Source: Rosellinia necatrix
Lineage: Eukaryota > Ascomycota > Sordariomycetes > Xylariales > Xylariaceae
Direction of reading: 5' to 3'
Length of the DNA stretch: 64,000 bases
Assembly (NCBI GenBank): GCA_021209875.1
Contig: JAGYVD010000007.1
Location: forward strand, 868,001-932,000
In this document: one piece after another, positions 37,086 to 49,252 of the stretch
How the letters are laid out: each line of letters starts with the position of its first letter
Position numbering within the stretch: the stretch's first letter is position 1
Position numbers and translations under genes: made by a program
Notes under the pieces: generated by a model
What the model was told of the DNA's origin: nothing
Databases searched by the model: none
Seen by the model: only the letters and a program-made list of their open reading frames with translations

Positions 37086-38519
37086 TCACGACCGGAAATA
37101 CCGGTCGACCCACCAGTTCCGCGGCGGCGCGGACACGCGCGAGCTCCCGGCCAGCACGCCCCACGTCTTCCACGTGCTCTCGGAGCGGTCGGTGGTCTCG
37201 GTGCGGGCGGCGATCGACTGGGGCCGCAGATGGGCCGGCGGCAGCGTCGGCGGCAGTGGTGGTGGTGGCGGGATAGTCGTGAGGCGCTCCGTGCTCTCGT
37301 TCCCGTTCCCGTACGAGGTCGCCGTGTACCGCTTCTCGTTGGCGTAGCCGTCGAACGCCACGACCTCCTCCTCTGCGTCCGCGTCCGCGTCCACCGACGC
37401 CGACCGCCGGGTCGAGCGCCGCCGCCCGTAGTCGTGGCCGTGGTCGTGGTCGTGATCGTAGTCATTGCGCTGCTCGTAGTCGTCCCGCCGTCCGTCCTCG
37501 GCCGCGTACGCCGCCGTCATCAGCTGGTTCATGATGCTCGACGGCGAGCGCCGCGGCGGCTCCGGTTTCGTCGTCGTCGTCGTTGTCATCATCGGCGGTG
37601 CCGGCGGTGGGTATTGCGCGCGCTGCAGCGGCGGGGATGGCGCCGAGAGACTCGAGAACCGGTTGTTCGGGTCGCGTCGGCGTTGGCGCTGCTGCCGCCG
37701 TCGCCGGAACCAGAGCGCGAACAGGAGGAGCCCTACGAGCGCCAGCCCGCCTATCGTCCCGCCCGCGATCTGCCCCGCCCGCTGGCTGCTGCTCGCGCCG
37801 CTGCTGCTGCTGCCGCCGCCGCCGCCGCCGCCGGAGCTCGGGGCCTCCACGGCGTTGTTGGACTGCGGCACCTCGGTCGTCGTGCTCGTGGTCTGCGGCA
37901 GCGTCGCGGACGCCGAGGTCGTCTGGTCGCCGCCCGGGTTCAGGACGGGGAGGGCGCTCGTCGATACGCTCGGGCCGGCTGATGATGGGGAGTCGGCCGT
38001 TGACGACGGGGCCGGCGGTGTGGTTGCCGGTGCCGCTGATGTGCTGGGAGAAGTAGGTGGTCTGTCGCCAGGCCTCCCCGTTTCTGTCTCCGTGGCGGGC
38101 TGCGAGGTCGTCGTGGCAAGGGTCGTGTCCGGCGGAGCAACCGTAGATGACTGACCTGGTATGGACGTCGACGGCGGCGGCGGCGGCGGCGGTGGTGGTT
38201 TAGAGCTCCTCGTGGGACGTGGGGACCCGGGCTCCTGCTCGTCGCCCGACTCTTCGCCGTCAGACAATTCGCCGTCGGATTCGCCATCGGACAGCTCGTC
38301 GCCCGATGACTCGCCGTCGTCGTCGTCGCCGTCGGCTGGTTCATCCTTCGGCGGCGCGCCGTTGTTCGGCTGGCCCTTCCCCGGCACGAAATCTGGGTCG
38401 CCCTCCGCTCGCGCGGAGATTCGACTGCCGGGCAACCGCCTTCGGCGATAAAGCGAGGCGCTGCTGGACTGTTAGCCCGGCGTGTTTACAGGGCCTTCAA
38501 TTTCAGGTACGTACCGCAT
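37086..38519 (-). CDS. Single-pass membrane protein with acidic Ser/Thr/Pro-rich ectodomain
   Basis: The main exon reads on the minus strand from about 38463 to 37086. Its frame has no ATG near the start. The best completion is a 5-nt first exon (ATGCG, 38519-38515) and a 51-bp intron (GTACGT..CAG), giving 460 residues. Order of parts: an Arg-rich start, an acidic Asp/Glu/Ser segment, a Pro run, a long Ser/Thr/Pro stretch likely to be O-glycosylated, a poly-Gly/Ser linker and one transmembrane helix at about residues 231-254 (GGLALVGLLLFALWF). A basic stop-transfer (RRRRQQRQRRR) and a roughly 200-residue Pro/Asp/His-rich tail follow. The layout resembles fungal SKG6/Mid2-like surface sensors. 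No N-terminal signal peptide is visible, so the true 5' end may differ. Function unknown. Confidence 0.7.
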
Positions 38520-40110
38520 CGTGACCTCGACTTTCCAGAATAAAAAGGGGGAAGAAAAGAGAGCACGTGAGACCACGAAAACCCCCGGTTCGCTATCCCG
38601 GCACCAGGCCGAACGCAAAACCCTTGAATAATAATAAAGGGAAAGTACTAAAATCCGGATGCCATCAACCTGATAGCATCAAAACGAAAGGGAACACAGA
38701 AAGGAAATAAACAGACCAGCTTGGAATAGAATGAATAGAGTGGGAAAAAAAAAAAAAGATAAAAGAATAAGAAAAGAATAAGAGAATAAAAGAAACAACA
38801 TCGGGATATCGTCCGCTCGCTCTGAACTTCTAGTGCCGTCTTATGTTCATTCCATTACGACGCTATCATAACCTTGGCTGGAACACGGCCAAGGCCGTCG
38901 AGACATAGAAGCTTTGAACATTGTAAATCTTTGCAAGGGTATCGGGATGGCTTCTGTCTGGGCTAGGCATTATGCCCTCTTGGCGCACACGACCAAGTCC
39001 CTGATTGGGAAGAAGCACGGGCGCTAATTGGGCCTCCCGACGCCCACTTCCCCAGAAGCAAGGCGACCGCAACGCCCAAAGCAATTGTCAAGCGGATCGA
39101 CACGCCGATCTTGCTCGGCCACGGCGGAGGGCGACGCGTTTCGCCGTTTCAGCAACCCTGGTGCGTCACCCATTCTCCCAGCAGAATATCTCACCCGCAC
39201 CCAATCGTCCCGCGTTTCATGCCTGGTGACATCTCTACTTTTTCTACCGGGCTTTTTTTTTTTTGTTTGGGATGACACGTAAAACAGCGCCCCCCCCCCA
39301 ATCCACATCCACGGCTGAACGGCATAGGCGCTTAGGCTGACTCGGCCCCCTAATTGGGAAAAAACACTCCCGTTCGGGGATCGAGGACGAAACCTCCTTT
39401 TTTTTTTTTTGCCCATTTTGTGTTCAAGGATGTAGCTCCCGGAAAACACCCGGTCGGTAGCGCCCAGCCGGATCCTCGAAACAATCGCAGTAGAACGAAA
39501 AGCACACTGAGACGGCGGTGTCTTACCACGGCACTAGATCTCGGGGCCACAGCCTACAGCATATTCGTTCATTCGTTCATTCTATGCGCCGTCGCACCGG
39601 CGTAAAAATACTGTTGTGAAATAGCTTTTCTCTTTTCTTGTAAAAGAACTTTCAAAGTTTAGATTAACAGTGATCAAAGACCTTAGTACTTACCGAGAGT
39701 TGTCGTCAATGCGCAGTGTAAAGCGATGGGTCCTAGAAGACAAGCCCAGGGCGCAATAGCTCAAGGTATGAAAATATCAAAGGGCTAACAAAATATGTTT
39801 AGTGCAACAAACACATGAATCCTGCTTTGGGGAGTTTTACGCGCATCCCGTTCAATCAGTTAGGGGCAGTAGGTTAAAGACTGGCGTGTGTGTGTGTGTG
39901 TTTCTTTGACGCCAATTGATTGCAGAAGCGGTTTTTTTAAATAAAATAAAATAAAAATACATGGCTGCACTGAATCGTCTGATCTATTCCAACCCTCTGA
40001 GCTAGTCACAATCGTGTGGGCCCGGGAACCCGAATACCACCTACCGGAAAGTGAAACCTATCCAATTGCCTACACGTACGGCGGGCACCAGTCTCCCGAA
40101 CCAACTTCCG
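38520..40110. other. Divergent spacer before the kinase-like gene
   Basis: About 1.6 kb with no supported gene. It has A/G-rich runs near 38690-38800, poly-T near 39247-39262 and 39396-39411, a short GT run (39884-39901) and an AAATA run near 39937-39958. Confidence 0.6.
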
Positions 40111-40423
40111 ATGTTTGCGCCCCATGGCGGCGGCGGCGGCGGCGGCGGCGAGCGGCTCCCGCTAAGGGAACAAATCCAGGCGATGGCCCATCAAGAGGTC
40201 GAAAGAATCCGGGGTCTGTTTGGCCAGGATAGTCAGCGATTCGAGTTCATAGACTATCTTAATAACGGTGTCACCGGCGTGTCGTGCAAGGTCAGGCTAA
40301 GAACCAACACGGGTCAGGGCAGGGAGCAGTTCTTCGTTATCAAGAGGCCCATTCATCTAGGCTCACACGCACGTATGGATGCCGAGATTAGGATCCTGAC
40401 GGTATGGTATTTCGTTCCGTTTC

Positions 40424-40456
<33 letters not shown>

Positions 40457-41751
40457 TTTTCTCCTTTCTTCCTTTTTTTTTTGGCGTATATTGTAGCACT
40501 CGCTTCATCCCAATCTTATGGTGACTTTAGTAGCGCCGTTGGTCAACAATGACGGAAGCGATGAAATACTTCAAGCTGACAGAGAGGTCTGTAGCTGCTC
40601 CGAGGAGCCCAGCATATCCTACAGTTATTTCACCTCCCCGGAGGCGTAGAAAGCCCCTTGAGGAACGCGCCGGGGTTGACGATCATGACGGAGTGGATCG
40701 AGAACGGGACACTGGCGAGTTTTGTTCGCAGGCTCAATGGGCAGCCGATACCAAATCGCATACTCATATCGTTCCTCACATGTCGTATGTTCATTCTCTC
40801 ACCTCCCAACCTGTATAACTGTGTTCCCCCTTCCCGGATGAAGGCGGCTGACGACTTACCACCCAAGTCATACACTTCTGCATCGCTTTGGCATGGCCCC
40901 CTAAAGGTGGAAGGGGGGCACCACTCCAGAGAGAATCCATGCCGAGTGATCCCCAAGCGCGGGCGAGAAAGGGGCAGATGGTACACGGTGATATGCACTG
41001 TCAGAACGGTACGGATGCCATATTATCTCAAGGCTGTCTGATATCTCACTGACCTGGTCTCTTGCTCGCCCGCCTAGTTATGATAGGTAGTCTCGAGCCT
41101 GAGGGCGGGGGGCACCATCTTGTACCGACTCTAAAACTCATCGACTTCGACCGGGCTCATATATTGCGATGCCCGCCGGGGTGAGATAGCTCTTCTATCC
41201 GTACATCTTGCGGTGCGGGACATATTATGAACTAACCTGCGGTGTTCTTCTCCTAGATCCAACGCGGGGGTATCGGAAAACATATACGACATAGGGATGG
41301 TGAGTTTGTCAAGTTCATATCTCCCTTCCCCTTTCTCTCTCTCTCTCTTTTTTTTTCTTTTTTTTTATAACTCTGACGTTAATTCCCCCCCCCTCGTTCC
41401 GGCGAACAGGTGATGCGCACCCTCATCACGGGCGACCGGAGGATGATCCCGCCGGAGCCGGCGGTGGTGACGGGGTGGGTCGGGGGCGCGCGGCGGACGT
41501 TCCGGACGCGCGGCGCCGACGTCTCGGCGGCGCTGCACCCGAACCTCGACGGGGCGCTCGCGCGCCTCGTGCAGTGGTGCCTGGCCTCGCAGCGCGAGGA
41601 CCGCCCGCGGCTCGAGGAGCTGCTCGGCGCTGCCGAGCGTCTGCGCCGCGAGGCCGTGCCCGCCCGCTACGCCCGCTTCCCGCTCGGCGGCCTCGAGACC
41701 GACCACGAGATCGCCCACGTCGTCCAGCGGACCATTCTTAACGCGGATTGA
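40111..41751 (+). CDS. Divergent protein-kinase-like protein, seven exons
   Basis: Model: 40111-40401, 40497-40586, 40625-40784, 40868-41008, 41078-41180, 41257-41299 and 41410-41751, giving 389 residues. Kinase landmarks appear in order once spliced. The N-lobe has NNGVTGVSCKV (a weak glycine loop), the lysine in FVIKRP (K78) and the helix-C Glu in DAEIRIL (E92). LTIMTEWIENGTLASF is beta-5 and the hinge. MVHGDMHCQN is the catalytic loop with D222, and LKLIDFDRA is the metal-binding loop with DFD in place of DFG. CLASQREDRPRLEELL closes the C-lobe. All splice phases agree except at 40587-40624. There the frame must shift, either by a very short 38-bp GT..AG intron or by a lost base in the CCCC run near 40630. 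No substrate can be named, and activity is uncertain given the altered motifs. The first intron carries a (TG)n run. Confidence 0.75.
40425..40455. repeat. (TG)n run inside an intron
   Basis: Dinucleotide repeat in the first intron of the kinase-like gene, followed by a pyrimidine tract before the TAG acceptor. Confidence 0.85.
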
Positions 41752-44685
41752 AACAAAAAAAAAAACCTACCTGGATGGTTTTACTTGAGGAGTTTAGTTA
41801 GTTTAGTTGGTGAGTTAGTGGCCCCCTTTATTCGCCCCCCCTTCTTGTTCGCCCGCTCCCCTCACCTCCCCCTCCTTTTTTTTTTTTTTTTGGCGGAGGA
41901 AAGAATCGGGCCTTCGTATCGTTTGTTGGTTTCGAATATGTGATGGATTGTATGCATGTTGCCGCTGACGGTCTCATGTAGGTACGCTTGTTCTCTGTCA
42001 ACTATGCCCCCCGAGTACAAGTAAATACCTACCGAGGGTTCCAACGCCTCAAACACTATCTTGGATATGTGTGTATTGGCGGTGAATTTCATTCCTCCTT
42101 TCCGGCAGACAGTTTGGCCGGCTAGTGTGAACGCAGTAGGTAGGGTCTCGTGAGGGGTTTTGGTGTTCCTCCTCCAAGAATGAGGAACTACTTTCAAGCT
42201 TTTCTGCGTGCCACCGCCCACATCCCTCAGTTCACTGATCGACGTCAACCCTTGCCTTGTCTGGGACGAAGATAATCCCGCTTCTTCCGCTAAACTTCAC
42301 GTACCGTGGTGTCATACCGAGGGCATGTTGTTCGCTCGTACGTAGGAGCGCTAGGCGGGGTGTCTCGTGACCGCTTGCAACCACACTCATCCAAGGGCAC
42401 TAGCTGGCGACTATGCTATCATGGGGTTGGTAGAAACTTAAAATTTAAGCGCATACCTGTTCCCATGCGCCACTTACGTGAAAGTTTTCTTTTCTTTTCT
42501 TCTAGGGCGTTTCTAGTCCAGTTCTTATGCATAGGCTCAGTACCAGATACATACCATGTATGAGAATATCGAGAGGGAATGGCCGCCATCCCGTTCAACT
42601 TGATATTGTTATTCCCCAGGATGATTGTGGGGGGCTGGTATCTCTCGTCCTAGTTAGCAACTTTATTCTGGGATCGATGATCAGCTTGTTTGTAGTGTCG
42701 AGTTTAACGTTCGAGCATGACCTTTGGCATCCATCAAGCAAACCATATTCATACACCAACGCAACTCAACGAGACCACAGTGCTATGTGGTTTGGTGTGC
42801 GAGATTGCCATCTATAAATAGGCAGGCAGACATGATTCTACCGAAGGTTCGGATCTAATAGGGACAGGACCGGGATGGATAGCAATATGGCAAGTCGTGG
42901 AGAAGCGGTTAGGCCGTTCGGTGGGTCGTAAGTAACGAGATCTGCTACTTTGGTCACGAAAGGCAATTCCCCCAGGGTGTGGTCCATTCCCACGCCTACT
43001 ACAGATAGTGGCATCCACACTCATACTCGATATCATGACTCGGTTATGACACAATAGGAAATCTATTCGTGAGGCGGAAGACATTAGACGCCACGATAAC
43101 ATCGTGTTTTCGTCCCTTGAACATGATAAGCACCGAGCTACTCGATGGCATTCCAAATACGGACCATAACTGCACGCAGAGGTCACGTTCCGCTAGATAT
43201 ATACGCCTTGCTGGTCTTCACTCGTCAAGGGACCATATCCCACCTATCTAGACGCAGCCCCCAAAGGCACACACACACACACACACACACACACCCAGTA
43301 TCAGCCCTTATCTTATTTATTTATCTCTGACGGGGGATATCTCAATTACTGAGACTACTGTGGAGTCTACTTACCATATAAGGTTTTTCTTTTATACATG
43401 TGTGTGCTCGGTTGGATTTCCTCTAGGTTTCGGAGCGGGATGAGTGCTGTAATTAATTACTCATGGCGGAATTGCACCGGGTCGAGGTCCTGACTCGCTC
43501 CACGATCGCACCCTTCCATCGTTTGCTCATTTTATACTATAGACTTTTAGTTCTCTTAGCTCTTTTGGTTAGGGCGAACCTTGGCCAAGAGCATCCTGCC
43601 GCTTGCGGGGCAGAACACCAACACGTGGGAGGGTCCTGGGCTTTCGTATCGCGATCTGGTTCCGGGAATTTGGAACAGGAGGGGACTTTACCTTTCGCAG
43701 GCGCGTCACTAAGGTTTGCTGCCACGGTCAAACAAGCTCCATGTATGCACAGTACAGTGGACTGGGTAGGGTCTACCTACCTACCTAGGCAGTTGATCGC
43801 TGGTCATTTCCTGCTGTAACGTATCACAAACTCCGTACGTACTTGTACATATCCTGACAGCCAGTCCCCTCTTCCTGTAAGCAGCCATGTGCAAGCCGCT
43901 TGCTTCATGGCGCGTTAGAATCCCCCCCAGAACAGGTATAGCGTCGACTTGCCTATGCAGATTTGGGCGGCCCGTTTCCATTTTGAGCGGGGTGTCCGAA
44001 ACCTTAAAATCGAGTGTTGTTACTGACTGGTGCACCAAAAACCCGCCGGATCGTCAGAGCAGCAGAAAAGTTTCAGAATACGATGCGCGAGTCACCGGCC
44101 AAGAGGGAAACAGCGTGACCAGCCCATTCTCCCAGATTACCCGCCTGTTCGCGAGGTAGGAAAAGACTAGGCTACACAACCAAGCAACCCCCAATAGGCC
44201 AAAACCCTGCATTACCCTACAAGTGACCCGAGTGACCCAAGTATATTAAAGTGACGAACGGACCTCGATGGCCTCCCCACCACCCCCAATCCGTCCGTCT
44301 CTTTTCCCACATTACAACAGTCGTAATCCTGCGGGCTCTAATGTTTTCCCGGTGCCTCGCCCATATATCATATATCATATATCATATATATATATATCAT
44401 CCGTATCAGATAATATCGTGGGTCTCGCTTGCGTTTCCTATCTAAACCCGCCTCGCCTTCAGTCGCTCGTTTCAACACATCCCGGGCCTTAGCGGCACGG
44501 GTTATTAGCATCAAGACAGGCGTCCGCCTTTCAGCCTTCGCCAACCATAAGAACCTGCTTCCGCGTTTGGCCCAAGGCGTTTATCTCGCTAAAGGCGCCG
44601 CCGGAACATATCGGTCGCCTGACCCTGCCGTCTCAACGTCAACCAGGGCATTTCTCTCTAGCCGCCGTTACCAATGGTTGATATC
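41752..44685. other. Gene-free region upstream of the small hypothetical gene
   Basis: About 2.9 kb without a supported gene. It contains poly-T (41877-41891), a (CA)n run (43268-43295), an ACCT run near 43776-43787 and an ATATC repeat (44364-44399). An open frame over 44429-44689 has no ATG and is not called. Confidence 0.55.
43268..43295. repeat. (CA)n microsatellite
   Basis: About 14 CA units. Confidence 0.9.
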
Positions 44686-45036
44686 ATGAGCATATCCCAG
44701 CCTCCCCTAAACTACCAACAGGTAGGGGATGTGGTAGCGCGCAAGAGTTATAGCATCGTCACCAGCGAGACGATCCAGGCCCTAGAGATCGCGCGAGACA
44801 GCCCTGAAGCCGCATGTCACGGGACTATTCGCGACATCCTCGAATCGGCTCTGGCGGATATCTGGAGCCGGGTGCAGGCGGACGAATACGGATACGTCAT
44901 GTCGAGGGACGAGTTTGCCATCTTCAACTTTTTCCAGTATAGGTTTCGGGACAATCCGGCAGCGACGAGGGCGCGCAAGCGGTATTGGGACAGCCTGAGC
45001 GTCCCGCTCCCCGCACCCAACCAGCAGAATGCCTGA
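44686..45036 (+). CDS. Conserved-looking small hypothetical protein
   Basis: Single exon of 116 residues from the ATG at 44686; an in-frame ATG at 44674 would add four residues. The protein is soluble, charged and helical (VVARKSYSIVTSETIQALEI, TIRDILESALADIW, SRDEFAIFNFFQYRF, RARKRYWDSL), with no signal peptide or membrane segment. The composition and the regular amphipathic pattern look like a real gene, and I recall similar proteins of about 110 residues in other Sordariomycetes without a known function. Downstream of the TGA the same frame stays open for another 125 codons, which may be chance. Confidence 0.6.
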   Translation: MSISQPPLNYQQVGDVVARKSYSIVTSETIQALEIARDSPEAACHGTIRDILESALADIWSRVQADEYGYVMSRDEFAIFNFFQYRFRDNPAATRARKRYWDSLSVPLPAPNQQNA

Positions 45037-47587
45037 GTGAGAATGGCCCGTCATACATCCCGACATTCGGCCGTATCCGCGCCGCACGAGGTGCAGGAAG
45101 AAGAAAACAACAAGAAAACAACAAGAAAACAACAAGACATCACGAGAGCCCAGCTCTTCGGACTAGGGAAGGCCTCTCTCCCCGTTTTAGGCGCCTCCCG
45201 CATATTCCTAGCCGCTTCCCCGATTGCTCCGGGGCTAATAATACTCTCCCCTATTGGCCGCCGAGGCCAGAGGGGCGACCTTGGACCTCAAGGTTTGCGA
45301 TACCCCGCCGTTTCCGATGTTGATCATTTGGACGGCCACCCCCACCAGCACCGCTATCAGCACTATCACCCCTCATCGTCATTCAATCGAGACGGGGTAG
45401 ATCAGAGTTAAGGATACCGTCGTGCAGCCACTGGAATGGCTGAAGGAGATTTATGGATGAGTCATTTATTATTCTTTTTTTTTTTTTCCATGGCAGCGAA
45501 AGTCTATTCGTAGCATAATACCACTATTGAGTTTGATTCTATCGACGTAGGGCGTCATGGTTGGAGGCTATTCGTTATCTAACTTTGGGTGACACACATG
45601 CATTAATTAAGACGTGAGGTATATATATGCACTGACATGCTAGGTACGGAGAATAATGAAAAAGCAACTTTGAGCCTGGCACTTCCAAAGGCAAAGGGGG
45701 GTCAGTTAATTTACACACAATACCCTGCCCAAGTTATCTAGTACAGCCTGTACAGTACAGCACACTTATGTTCAGTAGATTAGGTATGTTGCAGCAGGCC
45801 ACTGCTGACAGGGATGGTATTGATGACCGCGTCACACAGCACAACCGGCCCATCCTGGCAGCGAAAGAGGTGCCAACTGCCAATCCCCTTTCTGCCGGGT
45901 AAAACGCCAGCTCAATATTAGGCATGATTCCGACGGGTGGGGCTGCTGTGTTGTCACCCCCGACACCAAAAGATCTATCGAACTTTAAATTCCCTGCTTC
46001 CATGCTGCCTGCGGTACTCATGTGCACCCTCCTCTTCCCCTCCCCTGCGAGGTTATTAAGTGGGCTCGCACGCACGAGTAGCCAATTACCCAAGTAGGCA
46101 ATGGGCATGCAGTCGGCCTCGAGCTTGTCCATTTCGAACAAGACGGCGAGCACCATATGACCGTGAGAACACCCTATCACTAGTCAGTATACCGGGTTCG
46201 TGAGATTCCCCTTACTCGGGCTGAAGGCCGCCAATGCACTGTAAGACTGTAGGTGGGTGGCCCTTACAAAAGGACATACCTGCTTGTCCCTACGCCGGTG
46301 CCAGATAAAGGAGCAGTAACTAGTACGATCAATAATCAAGATGCAGACCGACCTATCTATCTACGTGAATAAGACACTACGTTAAGACACTATGTTAAGA
46401 CACTACCAAGTATGTAAATGTGCCCTTCCCTTGATCCGGATAGGAGGTACCCCGAATATGCTGTGCTGTAAGCCAGAGATGCGGAGACGGTATTGAAGCA
46501 ACATTCCGCCCCCACGATGCACGATGCAGCAGTTGGAGACCCTACGATACCCGACAGATGCAAAGCGACGTACAAAAGTACTGCATGGAAGACGCAACAT
46601 AGAACCACGCCCATCCATGACTCCATGACTCCATGACTCTCGTGGTAGCAATTTTTCATCCGTGCCTGTTACCGCCTTTATCAAAACTACTTTTCTAGAC
46701 GATTCGGTATCAATGGAAAGACAAGCTAGTTACTCGTATAATAATTAATCCCACGTGCTGCTGTCCAGGGGTTTTGCCTCACGCACCAGTCCAGGAGGTA
46801 TAGCCAGGCGTTGGAGCACAACTTGAATCCTTGTTTCCATTCTCCAAAGACCATGTTACAAGTTACACGGCATTTCATCACTTCCCCAACAATCCGGGTA
46901 TATCGATGCTGCTGTATGCTCTGCTGGTCGTTGTCACGATTGTAGTTTCGGTAGCCTTCTTTGATGTGGGGAAATCGAATGCAGGCATTATGCAGCCAAG
47001 CATGAGTTTCCAACATTATAATTCCTGATTGGTAGCTTACCTTGCGCATGTTCCTATTAGCCTCCCCGGAACGAGGGGGAAAGGGCCGATGAGGAGCAAT
47101 AACATCATAATAACAATATCGATGACAACGATACCACTTTTTCAACGACCACGGGCGACTCCCTTATAGCCGGAGCTAACATGCCGACCGTGGCGTAAGT
47201 AATACATCCCTTGCCGCGGTTGCATAGCGTCCGGAATATACAGCATACGTTACATTTTGATGCCTCTTTTTCCGTGAGATTGCAAAATGCCATGTCAGAC
47301 AGGCGAAATGCCGGGCTAGCATCTCCCATCACATGTGCGATGAATGAAGAGGGCTGTGACGTGCTGGTTTAGTTTCCTGTCACGAGGACCGACGCTGGCA
47401 GCTCTGAGACATAGCCAGCACTAACAAAGCCAAGCGAGAGGAAGACAACATACTATGTTTAAGATCTCTGGGTTATCGATTTATTAGTGTTACAAAATCG
47501 AGTATAGCTGTTTTTTTTAATTAATCAAATCTCGGGGCCCCTATAGTTTTCGAGTCATACCAGCCCACGTCCACAGACGCAGTGCTT

Positions 47588-47626
<39 letters not shown>

Positions 47627-48087
47627 TGAACCGCAACACAAGATAGAGTCAGACATGCGTATCATTTTTCCCGATTGTCTTTTACGCCAAACTCGCTGTA
47701 GAACACTTTTTTTTTTTTTTTTTTTTGAACGTAAGCTTATAATAATGTTTTCATCATGTACGTGAAGTGAGGTTCAAGTGCCCACCAAAATAATCGTGTT
47801 ATTCTGCTATCGCTAGTAGACCCTAACTGGGGATATTTGATAGGCAAACTCCTGCATTTCATCAAATGCAACACTGTCGCCGAGAAAAGGAGGGAAAAAA
47901 AAAAAAAGCAAATGGCATCGTTGGCCCGCTCGCTCGCTTCGCTCATGTAAATCAAAATACCCACCCCAAAACTGAGACTATATACAAAAAAGCCCACCAC
48001 CACCACCACCACCACCAGCTCTACTCTAAACAGGTAGGGTAGGTATATATAAAAAAAAAAAAAAACCCCAATATACGACGCGCGATC
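45037..48087. other. Gene-free region before the SGNH esterase
   Basis: About 3 kb. Open frames such as 45734-46180 and 46726-47145 on the minus strand lack recognisable domains. It includes poly-T (45477-45488, 47708-47726), a heptamer tandem repeat (47581-47627), a CAC run (47997-48016) and poly-A (48051-48065). Confidence 0.55.
47581..47627. repeat. Heptamer tandem repeat AGTGCTC
   Basis: Six to seven tandem copies of AGTGCTC (the first is AGTGCTT, the last partial). Confidence 0.9.
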
Positions 48088-49252
48088 TCAGCCGTAGACG
48101 CCCCGGTCGGGGACGCCGTCCGCGTTGCCGGGGATGGCCTCCTTGGTGAGGAGGAAGCCGGCGTCGTCGGCGTCCCGGACGCCCTGGAGCCAGACGGCGG
48201 CCATCTTGGCGTAGCCGGCGTCGGTCGGGTGGGTGCCGTCGTCGACCAGCTCGGCCGTCGTCGGGCCCGCGGGCGGCTGCATGTCCGCGAGCACGATCCG
48301 CCGCCCGTTGGCCCGCTGCGCCGCCGCCACCGCCCGGTACTGCGCGTTGACGTCGAGCACGCACCGCTGCTTCGCCGCGTCCGCCCGCACCAGCAGCGTC
48401 GACAGCACCACCGTCGCCCGCGGCGACCCCGCGTACACGTCGTCCAGCATGCTCGATACTAGCCCCCCGGGGTCGGACGTGTTAGAGAGCGCGCGCGCGT
48501 TTGTTCTCGTGGTGGACGGCCTTTAAGGGAAGTAAAGGGGGGGGAGGGGGAGGGGGAGGAGGAGTATATAATAGTCCGGAATGCTGAGTTGAGGGGGTTT
48601 GTTTTTTTTTTCACTTACAGCGCTTTCCGGCATTCGGGATGTCAACATTCCCGCTGCAATCGTTGGTGCCGACGTTGACCAGGACGAGGTTTGGTTTGTA
48701 CTGTAGAATCGAGAGTTAGCAACGAACGGAACGCGAGATAGTACTAGTACGCAGAAAATGTTTTGTGAGACCTGCGTAGTAGAGGCAAAATGAGTGATGC
48801 TTATGGGGGCTGCTCGCTCACCTTAGGCAGTGAAGTTTTGACCACGGTATGCACCTGGTCTATGATGTATCCAGGCCAGCCCTCGACATCGTTGTCCTCC
48901 ATCGTGCCGTTCCGGCGGCTTCCTACCATGTTCACATCGTTTCCGTAGGCGACGATCTTGTCACGGAGGACCTTGCGGTATCCGTTGCCATCAGTAGACT
49001 TAACGCCATACGTGATGGAGGCTCCGAGGGGCATGATACGAAGCCACATGCCCCCTCCGAACCCAGCCTCGTCTTCGCTGCTCAGGGCGTCCTTGAGCAT
49101 GTTGATTACACCCCCAAGGGCGGCACCTATATAGCAAGAAAGAAGTGAGCCATGTTTTCTCCCCTCAAGGAGCAAAGGACGGATACCATACCCTGCATTA
49201 GTGAGGCAGCGCATATCGACAGACGGCAGAAGCCGGTCGTGGTAAAACGCAT
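48088..49252 (-). CDS. Secreted SGNH-hydrolase esterase (CE3-like)
   Basis: Four exons on the minus strand, 49252-49192, 49126-48822, 48700-48619 and 48458-48088, with introns of 65, 121 and 160 bp and closing phases, give 272 residues. The first 20 residues (MRFTTTGFCRLSICAASLMQ) look like a signal peptide, so the enzyme is probably secreted. SGNH blocks in order: LRIMPLGASITYG with Ser57, the NMVGSRRNGTMEDND and EGWPGY region, NVGTND (G133, N135), and DDGTHPTDAGY with the catalytic Asp223 and His226. The pattern is closest to carbohydrate esterase family 3 (acetylxylan esterase type), but acyl substrates vary. Block I is GAS rather than GDS, and the serine is kept. The third intron is very G-rich on the plus strand. 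Confidence 0.88.

Noticed and set aside
36945..37982. 345-codon plus-strand open frame over the membrane protein
   Set aside because: Arg/Ala-rich shadow of the minus-strand coding sequence, with no recognisable motif.
45734..46180. 148-codon minus-strand open frame
   Set aside because: No family recognised and no intron or promoter context; composition is not clearly protein-like.
46726..47145. 139-codon minus-strand open frame
   Set aside because: Same lack of motif and context; likely chance.
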